Positions 11,974 to 23,803 of a stretch of DNA of 64,000 nt are shown piece by piece. Origin of the DNA: Cervus elaphus (taxonomy: Eukaryota > Chordata > Mammalia > Artiodactyla > Cervidae). The notes below the pieces were generated by a model that was not told where the DNA came from, did no database searches, and saw only the letters and a list, made by a program, of their open reading frames with translations. Made by a program: the position numbers and the translations under genes. The DNA lies in NCBI RefSeq assembly GCF_910594005.1, contig NC_057841.1, positions 11,207,001 through 11,271,000 of the forward strand, given 5' to 3'. Positions within the stretch are counted from its first letter, which is position 1; every line of letters starts with the position of its first letter.

Positions 11974-12095
11974 GCTGCTTAGTCGCTGAATCATGTCCGG
12001 CTCTTTGAGATTCCATGGACTGCAGCCCGCCAGGCTCCTCTGTCCGTGGGACTTTGCAGACAAGAATACTGGAGTGGGTTGCCATTTCCTTCTCC
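11974..12095 (-). mobile_element. truncated Bov-tA SINE with TSD
   Basis: Only the 3' half of the SINE is present, on the minus strand: 'gctgcttagtcgctgaatcatg' to 'ccatttccttctcc'. The tRNA-like head is missing. Flanks AATCTCTTTAT (11963-11973) and AATCTATTTAT (12096-12106), 10 of 11 matching, show that it inserted in this shortened form, that is, it is 5'-truncated rather than later deleted. Confidence 0.88.
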
Positions 12096-12310
12096 AATCT
12101 ATTTATAATCATTTTAAAGTATTTTTCTTAATGTGTTAAGCAGCTTGTATGTGCAAGTCTTCTGCAATTCATTTTCTAAAAGACAGAAACTATTCTCAGA
12201 GTGAAAAAGTGATTGGTTGGCAAATATCCTTGAGGTTTTAACTGATAAATTTCACCATCAGTCATGGAAGTAAAGATAATTCAATATTTATATCCTTCCA
12301 CATAATTCTC

Positions 12311-12640
12311 TCCCCTTGGACACCAAGGAGATCAAACCAGTCAGTCCTAAAGGATATCAACCCTGAATATTCATTGGAAGGACTAATGCTGAAGGTCAAA
12401 TACTTTGGCCACCTGATGCGAAGAACTGACTCACTGGAAAAGACTTGATGCTGGAAAAGACTGGGGAAGGAGGAGAAGAAGGGAATAGAAGCTAAGATGA
12501 CTGGATGGCATCACTGACTCAATGGACATGAGTTTGAGCAAACTCCAGGAGATGGTGATGGACAGGGAAGCCTGGTGTGCTGCGGTCCATGGGGCTGCAA
12601 ACAGCCGGACACGACTGAGCAACTGAACAACAACAAAAAT
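12311..12640 (+). mobile_element. BovB LINE 3' end (ART2A-type)
   Basis: From 'ccttggacaccaaggagatc' through 'ttggccacctgatgcgaag' and 'ggtgatggacagggaagcctgg' to 'gagcaactgaacaacaac' plus an A-rich tail. A possible 9-bp duplication ATAATTCTC (12302-12310) / ACAATTCTC (12641-12649), 8 of 9 matching. Confidence 0.86.
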
Positions 12641-13734
12641 ACAATTCTCATTTTCTACAAAATAACAGCATTTTATGAAAAATGTTAAAAATAACTGAAG
12701 TGACTCCAACTAGATATTATGGTTATCTGATGCTAAATATTTAAGTACAATTTGAGGAATTTATTTTATAATAAAACTGCTTTCCTTTCATGATGATCTT
12801 GTGTGCTATTGGTACTTTTGGTTTCATTTCTTTTTAATTGTCTGTGCCAATGAGTTTTTTATATAAAAACAGGCATACCTCTTTTTATTGTGCTTCTCTT
12901 TATTGCACTTCAGATATTGCCTTTTTTAAAATACAAAATAAAGGTCTGTGTCAACCCTACATCAAGCAAGTCTACTGAACTCATTTTTCCCACAGCACCT
13001 GCTTACTTGGTGTCTCCCTGTCAAACTTTGGTAGTTCTTGTATTTCAAACGTTTTCATTATCATCTTTGTTATGGTGATCTGCAATCAGAGATCTTTGAT
13101 GTTACTATTGAAATCGCTTGGGGTGCCATGGGCTGCACCCACAGGAGACAGGGAACTTAACTGATAAATATCGTGTATGTTCTGACTGGCCCACTGACCA
13201 GCGGAGACCCCTCATCTGTCTCTTTCCCTTCCAGTCTCCCTATTCTCTAAGACACAATCACATTTGAATTAGGAAGATTAATAACCCCACAATGGCCTAT
13301 ATATATTCAAAGAAAAGAGTTTCACGTCTCTCACTTTAAATCAAAAGCTGAGAATGGTGAAGCTTAGTGAGGAGCACGTGTCAAAAGCCCAGATTGTCCA
13401 AAAGGCCTCTCGCAGCAAATAGTTAGCAAAGTTTTGAATACAAAGGAAAAGTTCTTGAAGAATTTAGAAGTGCTTCTGCAGTGAACACATAAGTTATAAG
13501 AAAGCAAAACAGCCTTATTGCTGATATGGAGAAACTTTGAGTGGTTTGGATAGAAGGTCAAACCAGCCACGGTATTTCCTTAAGCCAACACCAAACCTAG
13601 GAAAAGCCCTAACTCTCTTCAATTCTGCAGAGGCTGAGAGGTGAGGAAGCTGCATAAGAAAGGTGGAAGAGGTTGATTGATAATGTTTAAGAAAAGACGC
13701 CATCTCCATTGAATAAATGTGTAAGATAAAGCAG

Positions 13735-13948
13735 GGCTTCCCAGGTGGCACAGTGGTAAAGAATCCACCGGCCAAATCAGGAGACACGGGCTTGATACCT
13801 GGATCAGGAAGATCCCCTGGAGAAGGAAATGGCAACCCATTCTAGTATTCTTGCCTGGGAAATCTCACAGATAGAGGAGCCTGACAGACTACAATCCATG
13901 GGGTCACAAAATATTCAGACATGACTTAGTGACTAAACAACAACAAAA
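13735..13948 (+). mobile_element. Bov-tA SINE nested in Tigger1
   Basis: Forward SINE from 'ggcttcccaggtggcacag' to 'gtgactaaacaacaac' and a short A-rich tail. A perfect 9-bp duplication ATAAAGCAG (13726-13734 and 13949-13957) is a copy of transposon sequence and proves the SINE landed in the already resident Tigger1. Confidence 0.95.
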
Positions 13949-14260
13949 ATAAAGCAGCAATTGCTGATATAAAAGCTGCAGCAAGTTATCCAGAAAATCT
14001 AATTGAGATCATTAATAAAGGAAGTTACAAAACAATAGGAATTGAAAACAATAAGTTTTCAATGTAGATGAAACAACTTTTATTGGAAGAAGATGCTATC
14101 TAGGAGTTTCACGGTTAGGGAGGAGAAGTCAAAGTCTGGCTTCAAAGTTTCAAAGGTCACGCTTACTCTCTTGTTACATGCTAATGCAGCTGGTGATTTT
14201 ACCTTGAAGCTAATGCTCATTTCCCATTGCAAAACTTCTATGGCTTTTAAGAATTATGCT

Positions 14261-14468
14261 GTGTGTGTTAGTTGCTCAGTCAAGTCCAACTCTTTGCAAC
14301 CCATAGACTGTAGCTCGCCAGGCTCCTCTGTCCATGGAATTCTCCAGGCAAGAATTCCAGAGTAGGTTGCCATTTCCTTCTCCAAGGGATCTTCTTGACC
14401 CAGGGATTGAACCCAGGTCTCCTGCACTGCAGGCAGATTCTTTACCATCTGAGACACCTGGGAAGCCC
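14261..14468 (-). mobile_element. Bov-tA SINE nested in Tigger1
   Basis: Reverse copy from 'gtgtgtgttagttgctcagtc' to 'gagacacctgggaagccc'. The Tigger1 transposase reads up to 'aattatgct' on the left and resumes at 'aaatccactctac' on the right, so the SINE splits a transposase codon run. The duplication is not clear. A short TG tail sits at its 3' (left) end. Confidence 0.92.
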
Positions 14469-14690
14469 ACGCGGCTAAATCCACTCTACTTATACTCTGT
14501 CAATGGAATAACAACAAAGGCAGGATAACAGCATGTCTTTTTACAACATAGTTTTCTAGATATTTTAAGTCCACTGTCGAGATCCGCTACTCAGACAAAA
14601 GGTTTCCTTTCAAAACATCACTGCTCATTGACAATGTGCCTGGTCACCCAAGGGCTCTGATGGGGATTTCCAGTGAAGTTCAGCTTAGTC

Positions 14691-15791
14691 TCAGAACTTA
14701 CAACTCTGAGAACTGCCTCAACCTATGCCACCTGTGGATTATCTAGTCACCTGCACTTAGCAAGTCACACATTCTTTTCTTCTTCCAAGTTTTCCTCATA
14801 GAGCTCCTGTACAGCAAATGTGAAAGAAACAGCAAAACAGTGGAAACAGTTTGGATATACTCCTCGACCAAATGCTCAGAGTCCCAACACTCACACTTGA
14901 AACTGTCCAGGTTTCCCCCTAAATGCTGACTCTAACCTTAAACAAAACTTAACCTTTCTTCATGTCAGCATGAATTCATAGCTTCCTAACTCATCAGCTT
15001 CAAAAAAGTAAGTGATGCAATGAAAAGGGATGTAAGGTTCTGGTAATCAGTCATGAGGGAAACCAGTGTGCTTGCTCTGAAGCATACACAGACCAACAAT
15101 ATCATGTGGGAAGCTTCTTTTTTGTGAGCGTGGACAATGTAAGTTGTTCAAAATATTAGACACTTGTGACTTGAACTCTTTATTTTAACAATGGCAAAGT
15201 GTGTCACTGGCAAAGAGTTACAGTTCAGCTAAATATAAAGCTCCCAAACACATCATGGAGTCATCCCGAGACGCAAGACAACTGGCAAAATGCTCATCGT
15301 ATACACAATCACCTTGCCCTTGAGCACATGCCTATGTTTTGCTGTTGTCCCCTCCCTGAAGCAGGCTGAACCCACCCTGAGAGGCTACACTCTTGCAACT
15401 GGTGCAGTTCCTCTGTGCTTGGAATGGAGACAAGAGATGAGACAAGAGAAAGCTCCTCAGAACGTTGTATTCATGCTTCCAACACTTTCCATAAATTTTC
15501 TACCCTGAGACCACGAGAAAGGAAAACACTGCATCCAGTGAAAGGATGTCTACCATCAGCGCGAGACAAGGCTTAGCTGGGAGAAGCAATTCATCCCTCA
15601 GGAGATGATGCTTCATAAACTGAGCTATGCTGCTGAGAGCTGAACTCCTGACCACTCTCCTCTGAGGTCTTCCTGTTCATGAACCACATGTTTCTTGTTC
15701 AATAAAATATTCATATCAAGTAAAGCTCTCTGCATTTTCTCTTGACAGAAGCAGTTAGCCACAGCAAACTGATAGCATTTCTATGCACTCT
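14691..15791. other. single-copy DNA, no gene seen
   Basis: Sequence after the abrupt end of Tigger1 homology. No transposon recognised. The 72-codon open frame at 15290-15508 has a hydrophobic N-terminus but no other feature to support it. Confidence 0.5.
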
Positions 15792-15801
15792 TAGAGTTGA
15801 A

Positions 15802-15802
<1 letters not shown>

Positions 15803-15838
<36 letters not shown>

Positions 15839-16052
15839 TGTGTGTGTGTGTTAGTCACTCAGTTGTGTCCCAAGCTTTACAAGCCCATGGACTATAACCT
15901 GCCCAGGCTCCTCTGTCCATGGGATTCTCCAGGTAAGAATAGTGGAGTGGTTGCCATTCCTTTTCCAAGGGATCTTCCCAACCCAGGGATCAAACCTGGG
16001 TCTCCTGAATTGCAGGCAGATTCTTTACCATCTGAGCCACCAGGCAAGCCCC
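15803..16052 (-). mobile_element. Bov-tA SINE with long TG/CA tail and 11-bp TSD
   Basis: Reverse Bov-tA. At the left its 3' tail has become a TG microsatellite (about 15805-15851 with one 'ga' interruption), followed by 'ttagtcactcagttgtgtcc'; at the right is the head 'ccatctgagccaccaggcaagccc'. A perfect duplication TAGAGTTGAAG at 15792-15802 and 16053-16063 encloses the repeat tract, showing that it grew from the SINE tail. Confidence 0.95.
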
Positions 16053-16063
16053 TAGAGTTGAAG

Positions 16064-16817
16064 AGATATAATCAGTTGTTTTCGTAGGTTTGCCTTTGCC
16101 GATGAGATAAATAATGTGCAGGGAACAGGAGCAATGTGATCCTAAACTCAAGCACCTGGAATCTCACATAGTGAGTCAGGCGTCCTGAACCCTCATCTAA
16201 TTCTTCGGGCATCAGGCCAGCTGCCTGCTGACAACCAGACAATCACCCGTAGTGCCAGCAGGCGGTGGAGACAGCTTTAAACATGGTAAACAGAAATTAT
16301 GCTGACATCTTTATCCAACCATTAACAAGAAGGGGGAGGAAATTTCAAACTCCTTCTTGAAATGTTATAAAGCTCAGACATGAAATACTGTGCAGAAAAA
16401 TCTGGGCAAGGAGAAAGAGACTGAGAGGAAACAGTGGAGATCAAGACATCAATTGGAAAACACTTGACAAATGAATAAACTGCAAAATTACCAATGTAAA
16501 ACACAAATACTCTTGGGTTGCTTACATTAGAGAATATACCTAAAACTGACCAAAGATTGCATTTCTTATTTCTTCAGATTTCCCAAAAATGTATTCATGA
16601 AAAGCATATGTAAAATGCATTAAAGCAAATATTAAAGGCAAATGTTTAAAATAAAAGGGAAAAAGCCCTACACAGTAAAAAACCAAAACAAACCATAAAA
16701 CGCACGTAGCAATAGTGGCCACTAACTCCTGTATCATCACAGAATAACTCATTTCAGAAAGCGAATCAAGAAATTCAACAATTATATGCAAGAACATTTT
16801 ATAGTTTCTGTGAATGT
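16064..16817. other. single-copy DNA, no gene seen
   Basis: No family recognised. The 139-codon minus-strand frame (16540-16959) starts inside the adjacent SINE and continues into AT-rich flank with a hydrophobic bias; no homologue recognised. Confidence 0.45.
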
Positions 16818-17023
16818 GTTCTCCGTCACACAGTCCTGTCTGACTCTTTGTGACACCATGGTCTAGCCCACCAGGCTCCTCTGTCCTTGGGATTCTCCAG
16901 GCAAGAATACTGGAGTAGGTAGCTGTTTCCTGTTCCAGGAGATCTTCCTGACCGAGCAATTGAGCCCATGTCTCTTATGTCTCCTGCACTGGCAGATGGA
17001 TTATTTACCAGTAGTGCTGCCAT
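16818..17023 (-). mobile_element. Bov-tA SINE
   Basis: Reverse copy, from 'ccgtcacacagtcctgtctg' to 'attatttaccagtagtgctgcc'. The head is diverged and carries a small insertion ('gtctcttatgtctcctgc', as in some other copies). Confidence 0.87.
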
Positions 17024-18529
17024 ATCTAAGACCAAATACAGAATACTCAAGATCTCCTATGAGAAGGAGGTGGAGCTCCCAGTAGTGCAACTAACACAAA
17101 GCCTTTGAGAATTAGCAGATGTCTCCTATTCAATAACAATTTTAACTGCACAGACTATGATAGAAACTCGTTTAAATAATATGCTTTTTTAGAAAATAGA
17201 GGGTACCCAATGTAATATGAAAAACAAATTTGGAGATATTTTATTGAATATGTAACAAAGATTATAGAACATTAATCAAAATAAATTTGCTGTGGGAATA
17301 ACCCTATGGTAAGTTAGTGGACAATTTGCCTCATTTGTCAATAAGAAAACTCAGTTATAGCTGTACTTAATTTTGCTAAGATCCTAGATTAAATCAGTGG
17401 GAGAGCCTTACATGAAATTTCAGTCTACCAAGAGCCAAACAACTATTTTTTTGTAACATAATGATTTGTTGGAGGCTGCATTTTGTCCCCAGTCATTTTT
17501 AAGCATGTTTAATAATGATGCAAAATTTCCAAAATGTATATACTACATGTAATACAAACATTCATTCCAAATCACTCCAATGCTCAAGTTAAACCTGTAT
17601 TTCACAAGGTTATGGATGAATGTAAAGCAGAAACACATGTAAACACATATGCACATACAAAAACTGTGGATGCAATTTCTCATGTCAAAAAGTAGAACTT
17701 ATTCTTAAGGTTCCATGCAAACTTACTTTTCAAAGAGCTGAGTATTGTGTCACAATGATTACAAACAACTATGTGGGGAAAATACAGTAAAGTTGTCAAA
17801 AGCAAGAACAAAGAATAATGTTTGATGCCCAAAATGTATTTGCCTGAGATAATGGAGTATATGTGACAGTAAGGCCCTCACCAGCCTTCTCTGTCTACAG
17901 CAATTGAGTTCCAGAAACAGAAAGCTGTACCACCCATATCTCGGCAAAGTATTTCATTGCTAGTGGCATTATAGGCAAAAGTTTTGAAACTCTGCTCATT
18001 ATGTGAAGAAAGAGCTTAACAAGCAAGCATGAAACACTATAGCTCCTCTAACTAGCTCCTCTTTCTGGATTGACTGAGTTTAATGAATCATTTAACAAAA
18101 ACAGCTTAACTAGCCAGGCATGTAAAAGTCAGGTTCATTCATCACCCGGAAGCCTTGACCACAGGGATGAGGCAGGGATGTCGTACAAATTGAAAGGAGA
18201 ATTCAACCATCTCTTACAAGTGGAGTCTCCCACAGTCCAAGTATTGTTAAGGGCTACATCATGAAATTTCCCCCCCCTTGTCTTTCATTTTTAAACCATT
18301 TTTTTTCCATCTCAGTTTTATTTCAGAAAATTAAAAAAAAAAAAAGAAAATCTTGTTCTTTGGTGGCAAATCCTGCTGAAATCCAGGACACTGCATTACT
18401 ATGTATTAACTGACTTGGGAATGCTGGTCTGCCACATAGCAAGAAGCAGTAGCTTAACAAAGAATTTAAATGAGTAAATGAATGCATGCATGAATAAAAA
18501 TGGGAAAGTATTAAGTACAGTGGGCATTT
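17024..18529. other. single-copy AT-rich DNA, no gene seen
   Basis: No transposon or exon recognised. Homopolymer C and A runs lie at about 18269 and 18332. Confidence 0.5.
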
Positions 18530-18649
18530 AAAAAAATGTTTTGGCCATGCCACATGGCATGTGGGACCTTGTTCGCCAACCAGGGATCAAACTGGCATCT
18601 CCTGCATTGGAAGCGCAGAGTCCTAACCACTGGATCACTAGGGAAGTCC
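18530..18649 (-). mobile_element. CHR-type cetartiodactyl SINE
   Basis: Minus-strand reading begins 'ggacttccctagtgatccag' and goes on with 'gttaggactctgcgcttcc' and 'gggttt/gatccctggttgg', then the 'cacatgccatgtggcatggcc' stretch and an A-rich tail. This is the older tRNA-Glu SINE of cetartiodactyls, related to but distinct from Bov-tA. Confidence 0.75.
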
Positions 18650-20767
18650 TGAAATATACCAGGCATTGATTTCACTGGGGCTAAGTTTCTCTGAGCACCT
18701 AGAAGAGATCCTAGGTTATACAGTTTATGAATGAAATTGTTGGTCCCCTTCATGTTTAGAGTCCTTTTCCAAAATATGTTCCTGTTGTAAATTGAACTCT
18801 TTTATTTGGAAAGACAGAGAATATCATCTCTATCAGGACTTTAGGCGTAATTGTAGTGGGGCTCATAAACCCAGGAGGATTCCCATGCATTTACAGAGAG
18901 GAAGGGAAGGTTAGAAAGACCTTGCTTCCCTGCCCACCCCCACCCTGACTCCCTGCGAGGATGCTTGTCTTGCAAAGTGAAAAGCAAACCAAAGGAGGAA
19001 TAGCTTTCATTCCTCAAACATAGAAATCAGGAAACTCCAGTAACAACCTTAGTTCTGCCACCTTCAGTCCAGGAAACCCAGGAAAAGGGAGTCAATCTCT
19101 TTGGCTTCAGTCCCTTTGTCTCAAAATTGGGATATTAATTTTGACATCTGAGGGGTTGCTTGAGAATGAAATGAAATTTTATTCCTTAAATCGACTTGAA
19201 AACACCTAAGTGCTATACAAATCTCAGTTATTAAACTTTTAAAGATATGAGACAGGTTGAAGCTGACAGCTGAAGGAGGCGGAAATAGGTATTGCATATT
19301 TATGTTAAACCTAGAAATTTCTATCACTAGAAGTGCAAGTCAGAATAAATTATAAAGTATGCTCATAAGTAAAATACTAAGACTGTTCAAAATGACATTT
19401 CTTTCTGACAGCTACTGGGCAACCCACTGTTAGTTGGTTCTAGAGGGAATGACTTACCCTGGGTCTACCTCTAGAAGGTGACTAAAGAATTAAGAAAGAG
19501 AAAAAACAGGCAGAAATACAGTGAATGATTATATTCCTTCTGTCTCTCTTTCTGGCTCTCATGCCAGGGCCTGGATCCAACTTCTAATTGAATCATTTGC
19601 CCTTTAAATCCATGGAAACTGTGTTTATGCATACATATATAATACTTTATAATAAAATATTATTTCATTTGTAATAGGAAAAAACACCTACATGCATATA
19701 TATTTGAATTTCAAAGAAATTAGGAAAAAGAAGATTGATATTTGTTTTACCTCTCTTAATGCTCTAGAAATCTAGTGGTGTGGTCTACCTTAGATTTTTT
19801 TCGATGGAATTACGCTCTGATACAAAGAAGTGTGACTGAAGAAGCTATAGCAGTCCCGTTTGTTAACACACCAAATGGTTTCTACTTCAAGGATTTCAAG
19901 AGCACCTCCATCGTACCCATCGCCTACACAGGAGACACCATTTCAGGCTGAGTAAGTCGTGAACAGAATGGTCCACGTGTTTCTTCATGCTATTTCTGCT
20001 GTTGTCAGAATCACTAACTCAAGTCCGTAAGAGGTACTTGGCTGCAGAGCCTTTGTCATGATGGATGAGAAACACAACATTCCTTGTTTAAAATAACATC
20101 AAATAGAAATGCTCATAAGCATCTGTAGATGGAAGTAAATGTGTTCTTACTGAAAAATGACTTCATTTCACAACGTGATCTTAGTGAATAAAGTTTTCTT
20201 AGTATAGCATCAGGTTCTAGAAGGTGGTGAGGAAAAAATTTTTTTTGAAAATTCAAGGTATATAGAAAGAGAAGTAAAGAAAAGAAATCTTGGTATATGG
20301 AAAACAACTTGAATTCTATTGAATTAGTAAGAGAAAATCTAATATATGAAGCACATTATGGTTGCAGAGCATGAAAGTAAGAACAGAACGTGATTATCAT
20401 CTAAAATTATATTTCACATAAGATGTGATAAGGATACTGATAGAAATGAAGAAAAAGATACAAATTAACAATTCTAGAATATGCTAACTAGAAACTTACA
20501 TTTTAGAAAAATATAAAGAAAAAAGATGAAGACAAGCATCTTAAAATGATATAATACACATTGCCAAGCTTGTGTAAATATAATAGTGAATGGTGTCACC
20601 CCTTTAAAGTTTAGGAAAGTTCTTCCTGTAAGATGTAGTTACTACAGATAACATGAACTATAAATCCTTTATCAAAACCAAAGTTCTAGAAAAGAGAATT
20701 TCTAAATATCTTCTATGTACTTATATGCATATAAATACACGTTCATATGTGTTTTATTTCCTTCTAG
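18650..20767. other. single-copy DNA containing one MIR
   Basis: Apart from the MIR listed separately, no repeat or gene recognised. A short GC-richer piece (19830-19960) has no family assignment. 20130-20700 is AT-rich and may contain very old L1 material, but I cannot show it. Confidence 0.45.
19088..19235 (+). repeat. MIR SINE fragment
   Basis: Carries the MIR order 'agtcaatctctttggcttcagtc', 'tttgtctcaaaattgggatattaa', 'gaatgaaatga' and 'aagtgctatacaaatctcagtt', matching the 'cctcagtttcctcatctgtaaaatggg ... taaagtgctat' pattern of MIR. Confidence 0.6.
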
Positions 20768-20898
20768 TAAGCGATATGTGCTCAATCATGTCTGACTCTT
20801 TGCAACCTCATGTACTGTAGCCCACGAGGCTCTTTCGTCCATGAAATTTTTCAGGACAATTACTGGAATGGGTTGCCATTTCCTATTCCAGGGATAAA
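20768..20898 (-). mobile_element. truncated Bov-tA SINE
   Basis: Only the 3' half is present, on the minus strand: 'tgtgctcaatcatgtctgactc' to 'gccatttcctattccaggga'. The tRNA-like head is missing. Confidence 0.82.
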
Positions 20899-21946
20899 GA
20901 CATAAAATAAGTTGGATGGATATAGAAATTTAGCCATTGCTCTTAAAGAACTTTCATTTTTGCATAATTTAAAACCACATTGTTTTTATCCATGAGATTA
21001 AAACAACCTCTGAAAAAATTAAAATAAAAAAAATAATAATAAAACAACCTCTGATGATCAGAACTCAATTTCTCTCTTATTCAGTGACACTGCTTACAAA
21101 AGATAACATGAACAAGGTGATCAGAATCACTTAGAGTGATTTAATCTAAATTTATAAAACTATTTATGGCTCAAATTTTCAAACATTCTAAAAAGTATAT
21201 GTAATTCTCCTTTATGTTGAAACTAAATACCTGAATATACTAAATGCATAAGTCTAATCATTTACATATAAATCTAAAAGATATATTTTATTTATATTGT
21301 TTAACTTGAAATGTTTCTATAATGTCTCTGTCTATGCTGAAGAGTCACAGGCTGCAATTTGCTATAGAGATACCGGAGCTGCTTCAAGTATATTTAATCT
21401 GAAATTTGTAGACATAGTTTTTTTAAATATTGAACCCCAAGCTATCAAGCTAATCACATTTTCCAGATGAATTTGAGAAATGTAATAAATTTCTAAAGCA
21501 AAATTCCACTCATAACAGGACAATAAAGTTAATTATATATATAGCTAATAATTCAAAATGCTGAATACAAATTTAATTAATCCTCAAATGATAAATAGAA
21601 AAAAAAAGTTTCCAGTTTTAAGATGCCAGACTGATCACATGTGAAAATATCTTCTTCTTATCTCCAAGATACCACAGAAATTACATGAAATTATTATCTA
21701 TTTTTTAAGTTCATACCAAGAGAAATCAGAAATTGTCAGGTTATTAGAAAACTTAACACTTATCCTGAATTTAAAGAACAAATGACTAAACCAGTTGGAA
21801 AAAGTACAGTATACCCACTTCTTCACGAAAGTTTAGCAACTGGACATCTGCCACCCTGGCAAGAATTGAAAGCTTTTTCACTCAAGAAATAATGCTTAGG
21901 GAGAAATATGAACATTATTTCTACACAAGTGAACCCCAGTATATAG
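20899..21946. other. single-copy AT-rich DNA, no gene seen
   Basis: Strongly AT-rich with no recognised family and no open frame worth reporting. Confidence 0.5.
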
Positions 21947-22585
21947 TTGTTCAGTCACTAAGTCATGTCCAACTCTTTGAGCACGCCAGGCTTCCCTGAC
22001 TTTGACCATCTCCCAGAGTTTGCTCAAACTCTTCCCTGTTGAGTCAGTGATGCCAGCATCTCCTCTGCTGCCCCCTTTTATTTTTGCCTTCAAGCTTTCC
22101 CAGCACCAGTGTCTTTTCTAATGAGTTGGCTCTTTGGGTCAGGTAGCCAAAGTATTGGAACTTGAGCTTTAGCATCAGTCCTTCCAGTGAATATTCAAGA
22201 TTGATTTCCTTTAGGGTTGACTGGTCTGATCTCTTTGCAGTCCGAGGGATTCTCGAGTCTGCTCCTGCACCACAATTTGAAAGCATCAGTTCTTCGGTGC
22301 TCAGCCTTCTTCATGGCCCAACTCTCACATCTGTGTGTGTGTTAGTTGCTCAGTTGTGTCCAGTTCTTCACAACCCTACAGACTGCAGCCCACCAGGCTC
22401 CTCTGTCTATGGGATTTCCCAGGCAAGAATACTGGAGCGGATTGCTATTTCCTTCTCCAAGGGATATCCTGGACCCAGGGATACAACCCAGGTCTCCTGA
22501 GTTGGAGGCAGATTCTTTACTGATTGAGCCACCAGGGAAGCCCCCTTACATCTGTACATGACTATTGGAAAAACTACAGTTTTGT
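21947..22585 (-). mobile_element. BovB LINE 3' end, split by a Bov-tA SINE
   Basis: The minus-strand reading starts at 'gtttttccaatagtcatgtac' (right end), continues to 'gatgtgagagttgggccatg', 'gaactgatgctttcaaattg', 'ttggctacctgacccaaag' and 'catcactgactcaac', and ends with 'gtgactgaacaac' at the left. A Bov-tA (22335-22547) interrupts it. One internal segment near the 3' end is shortened ('ggcgtgct' joins 'caaagagttgg'). Confidence 0.9.
22335..22547 (-). mobile_element. Bov-tA SINE nested in BovB
   Basis: Reverse copy from a short TG tail and 'ttagttgctcagttgtgtcc' to 'ccaccagggaagccc'. A perfect 8-bp duplication ACATCTGT at 22327-22334 and 22548-22555 lies inside BovB sequence, giving the order of insertion: BovB first, SINE later. 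Confidence 0.94.
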
Positions 22586-23790
22586 CCCTTCACCATTACA
22601 AGGCTGTGACCCTTGAGGGGGGAACTTTACAATATCTTGTTCTTAAACTTTCTGGACAAGAAGGATCTGAGGCCGTTTAAGGAAAGTCTGTAACTTGAAT
22701 GAAAGAAATTCCCTTTTTCCCTCAAAGAAAAGAAGATTAAAAACTCAAAGCAAACACTTGATTCAGAGAAAAAAAGGCTTAATAACAAACTAAGACAAAC
22801 AAAAAACCTTTAATGAGTATCTCAGAGGGACTAAATGTATTACATCACAAGACAAGAGACTGTGGAAAGAAGGAGTTCTTAGATATTAAAAATATAATTG
22901 CCATAATAAAGTAAAAAGAAAGTTCTCAGAAACTGAAAATATGCTAAAATAAATCATTAAATTTAACAGTTGGATAAATGAAATTGGGGCAGTATCTGGG
23001 AAACAGGAATACATCAACATGGGGAAAAATAAAAATAATAATTCCAAGAAAAAACCAACTGTGCCTCAAGAGAAAGATAAATATATTTTAGTGTGCAGAT
23101 ATACAATAAATAATATGCACCTTTAGGTATTAAGATCCACCCTCCTTATCAAGTGTCAACTTTTAAAACCAAAATACAAAGCCTAAAAAATAAGACAGGA
23201 TGTTGGGCTATCAACAGTAAAAGAAATAAGAAAAATGCAAGCAATATTAGGACAAGAACTGTTTAGTGAGGAGACAGACCCACATAGATACATAAACATA
23301 AATTAATATCTAAGTACATAAATATTTAATAAAAACAGCTTATTAACAAAAATATACAAAAGATATGAACAAGTAAATCACAAATGAGAAATTTCAAATA
23401 TCAATAACACATATGGAAATTTATCAACTGTACTAAAAATCAGAAATATGTCAGTTAAAAAAAAAGTGAGACTGTTTTTCATTAAGCACTTTGCTGAAGA
23501 CTAGAAAGTTCTGATGTGATAGAGTATAGTTTAGAATACTGTCAGTGGAATGTTAATGGTCCTTTAGAGTGGTTGTTGGCAGTACTTAAAAGAAAATTTG
23601 TTTTTTCACAGACAAGAATCAGAGAAATTTTTGAGGGCATACTCCTGTTCACTAAACTAGCAACAATAATAAAGATCTAAGAAAGGTATCAGGGCTTTAG
23701 CTAGCAAAATAACTCATTCTAGCAGTTAGTTCTTGATATAGGAAGCTTTTCCAAATAAGATAATTTTCTTCCCTATAAATTGGCCTTTTC
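22586..23790 (+). repeat. possible very old L1 remnant in AT-rich DNA
   Basis: The A-rich plus strand, with phrases such as 'aatatcaataacacatatgg', 'aatttatcaactgtac' and 'aatcagaaatatgtcagtt', resembles a degraded L1 3' region (the 'aataaacatatgaaaag ... atcagggaaatgcaaatt' type). No intact frame. I cannot set boundaries and the assignment is weak. Confidence 0.3.
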
Positions 23791-23803
23791 TAGTCAGCTC
23801 CTT

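Larger units (their letters stand above)
12870..14690 (+). mobile_element. Tigger1-type DNA transposon relic with broken transposase
   Basis: The left end CAGGCATACCTC at 12870, with 'ttattgtgcttctctttattgc', is the Tigger1 terminal inverted repeat. Downstream, plus-strand reading in shifting frames gives transposase peptides: SLTLNQKLRMVKLSEEHVSKA (13336-13400, N-terminal DNA-binding region), ALTLFNSAEAE (about 13605), REEKSKSGFKVSK and HANAAGDFTLKLMLI (14115-14225), and LLIDNVPGHPRALMGI (about 14620-14670, the DDE-core Asp region). Many stops and frameshifts; the C-terminal part and right terminal repeat are absent after about 14690. Two Bov-tA SINEs interrupt it (13735-13948 plus, 14261-14468 minus). 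An old mammalian fossil, not an active gene. Confidence 0.9.

Noticed and set aside
16540..16959. 139-codon minus-strand frame with hydrophobic stretches
   Set aside because: Its first third is Bov-tA sequence read backwards and the rest is AT-rich flank; no domain or start context supports it.
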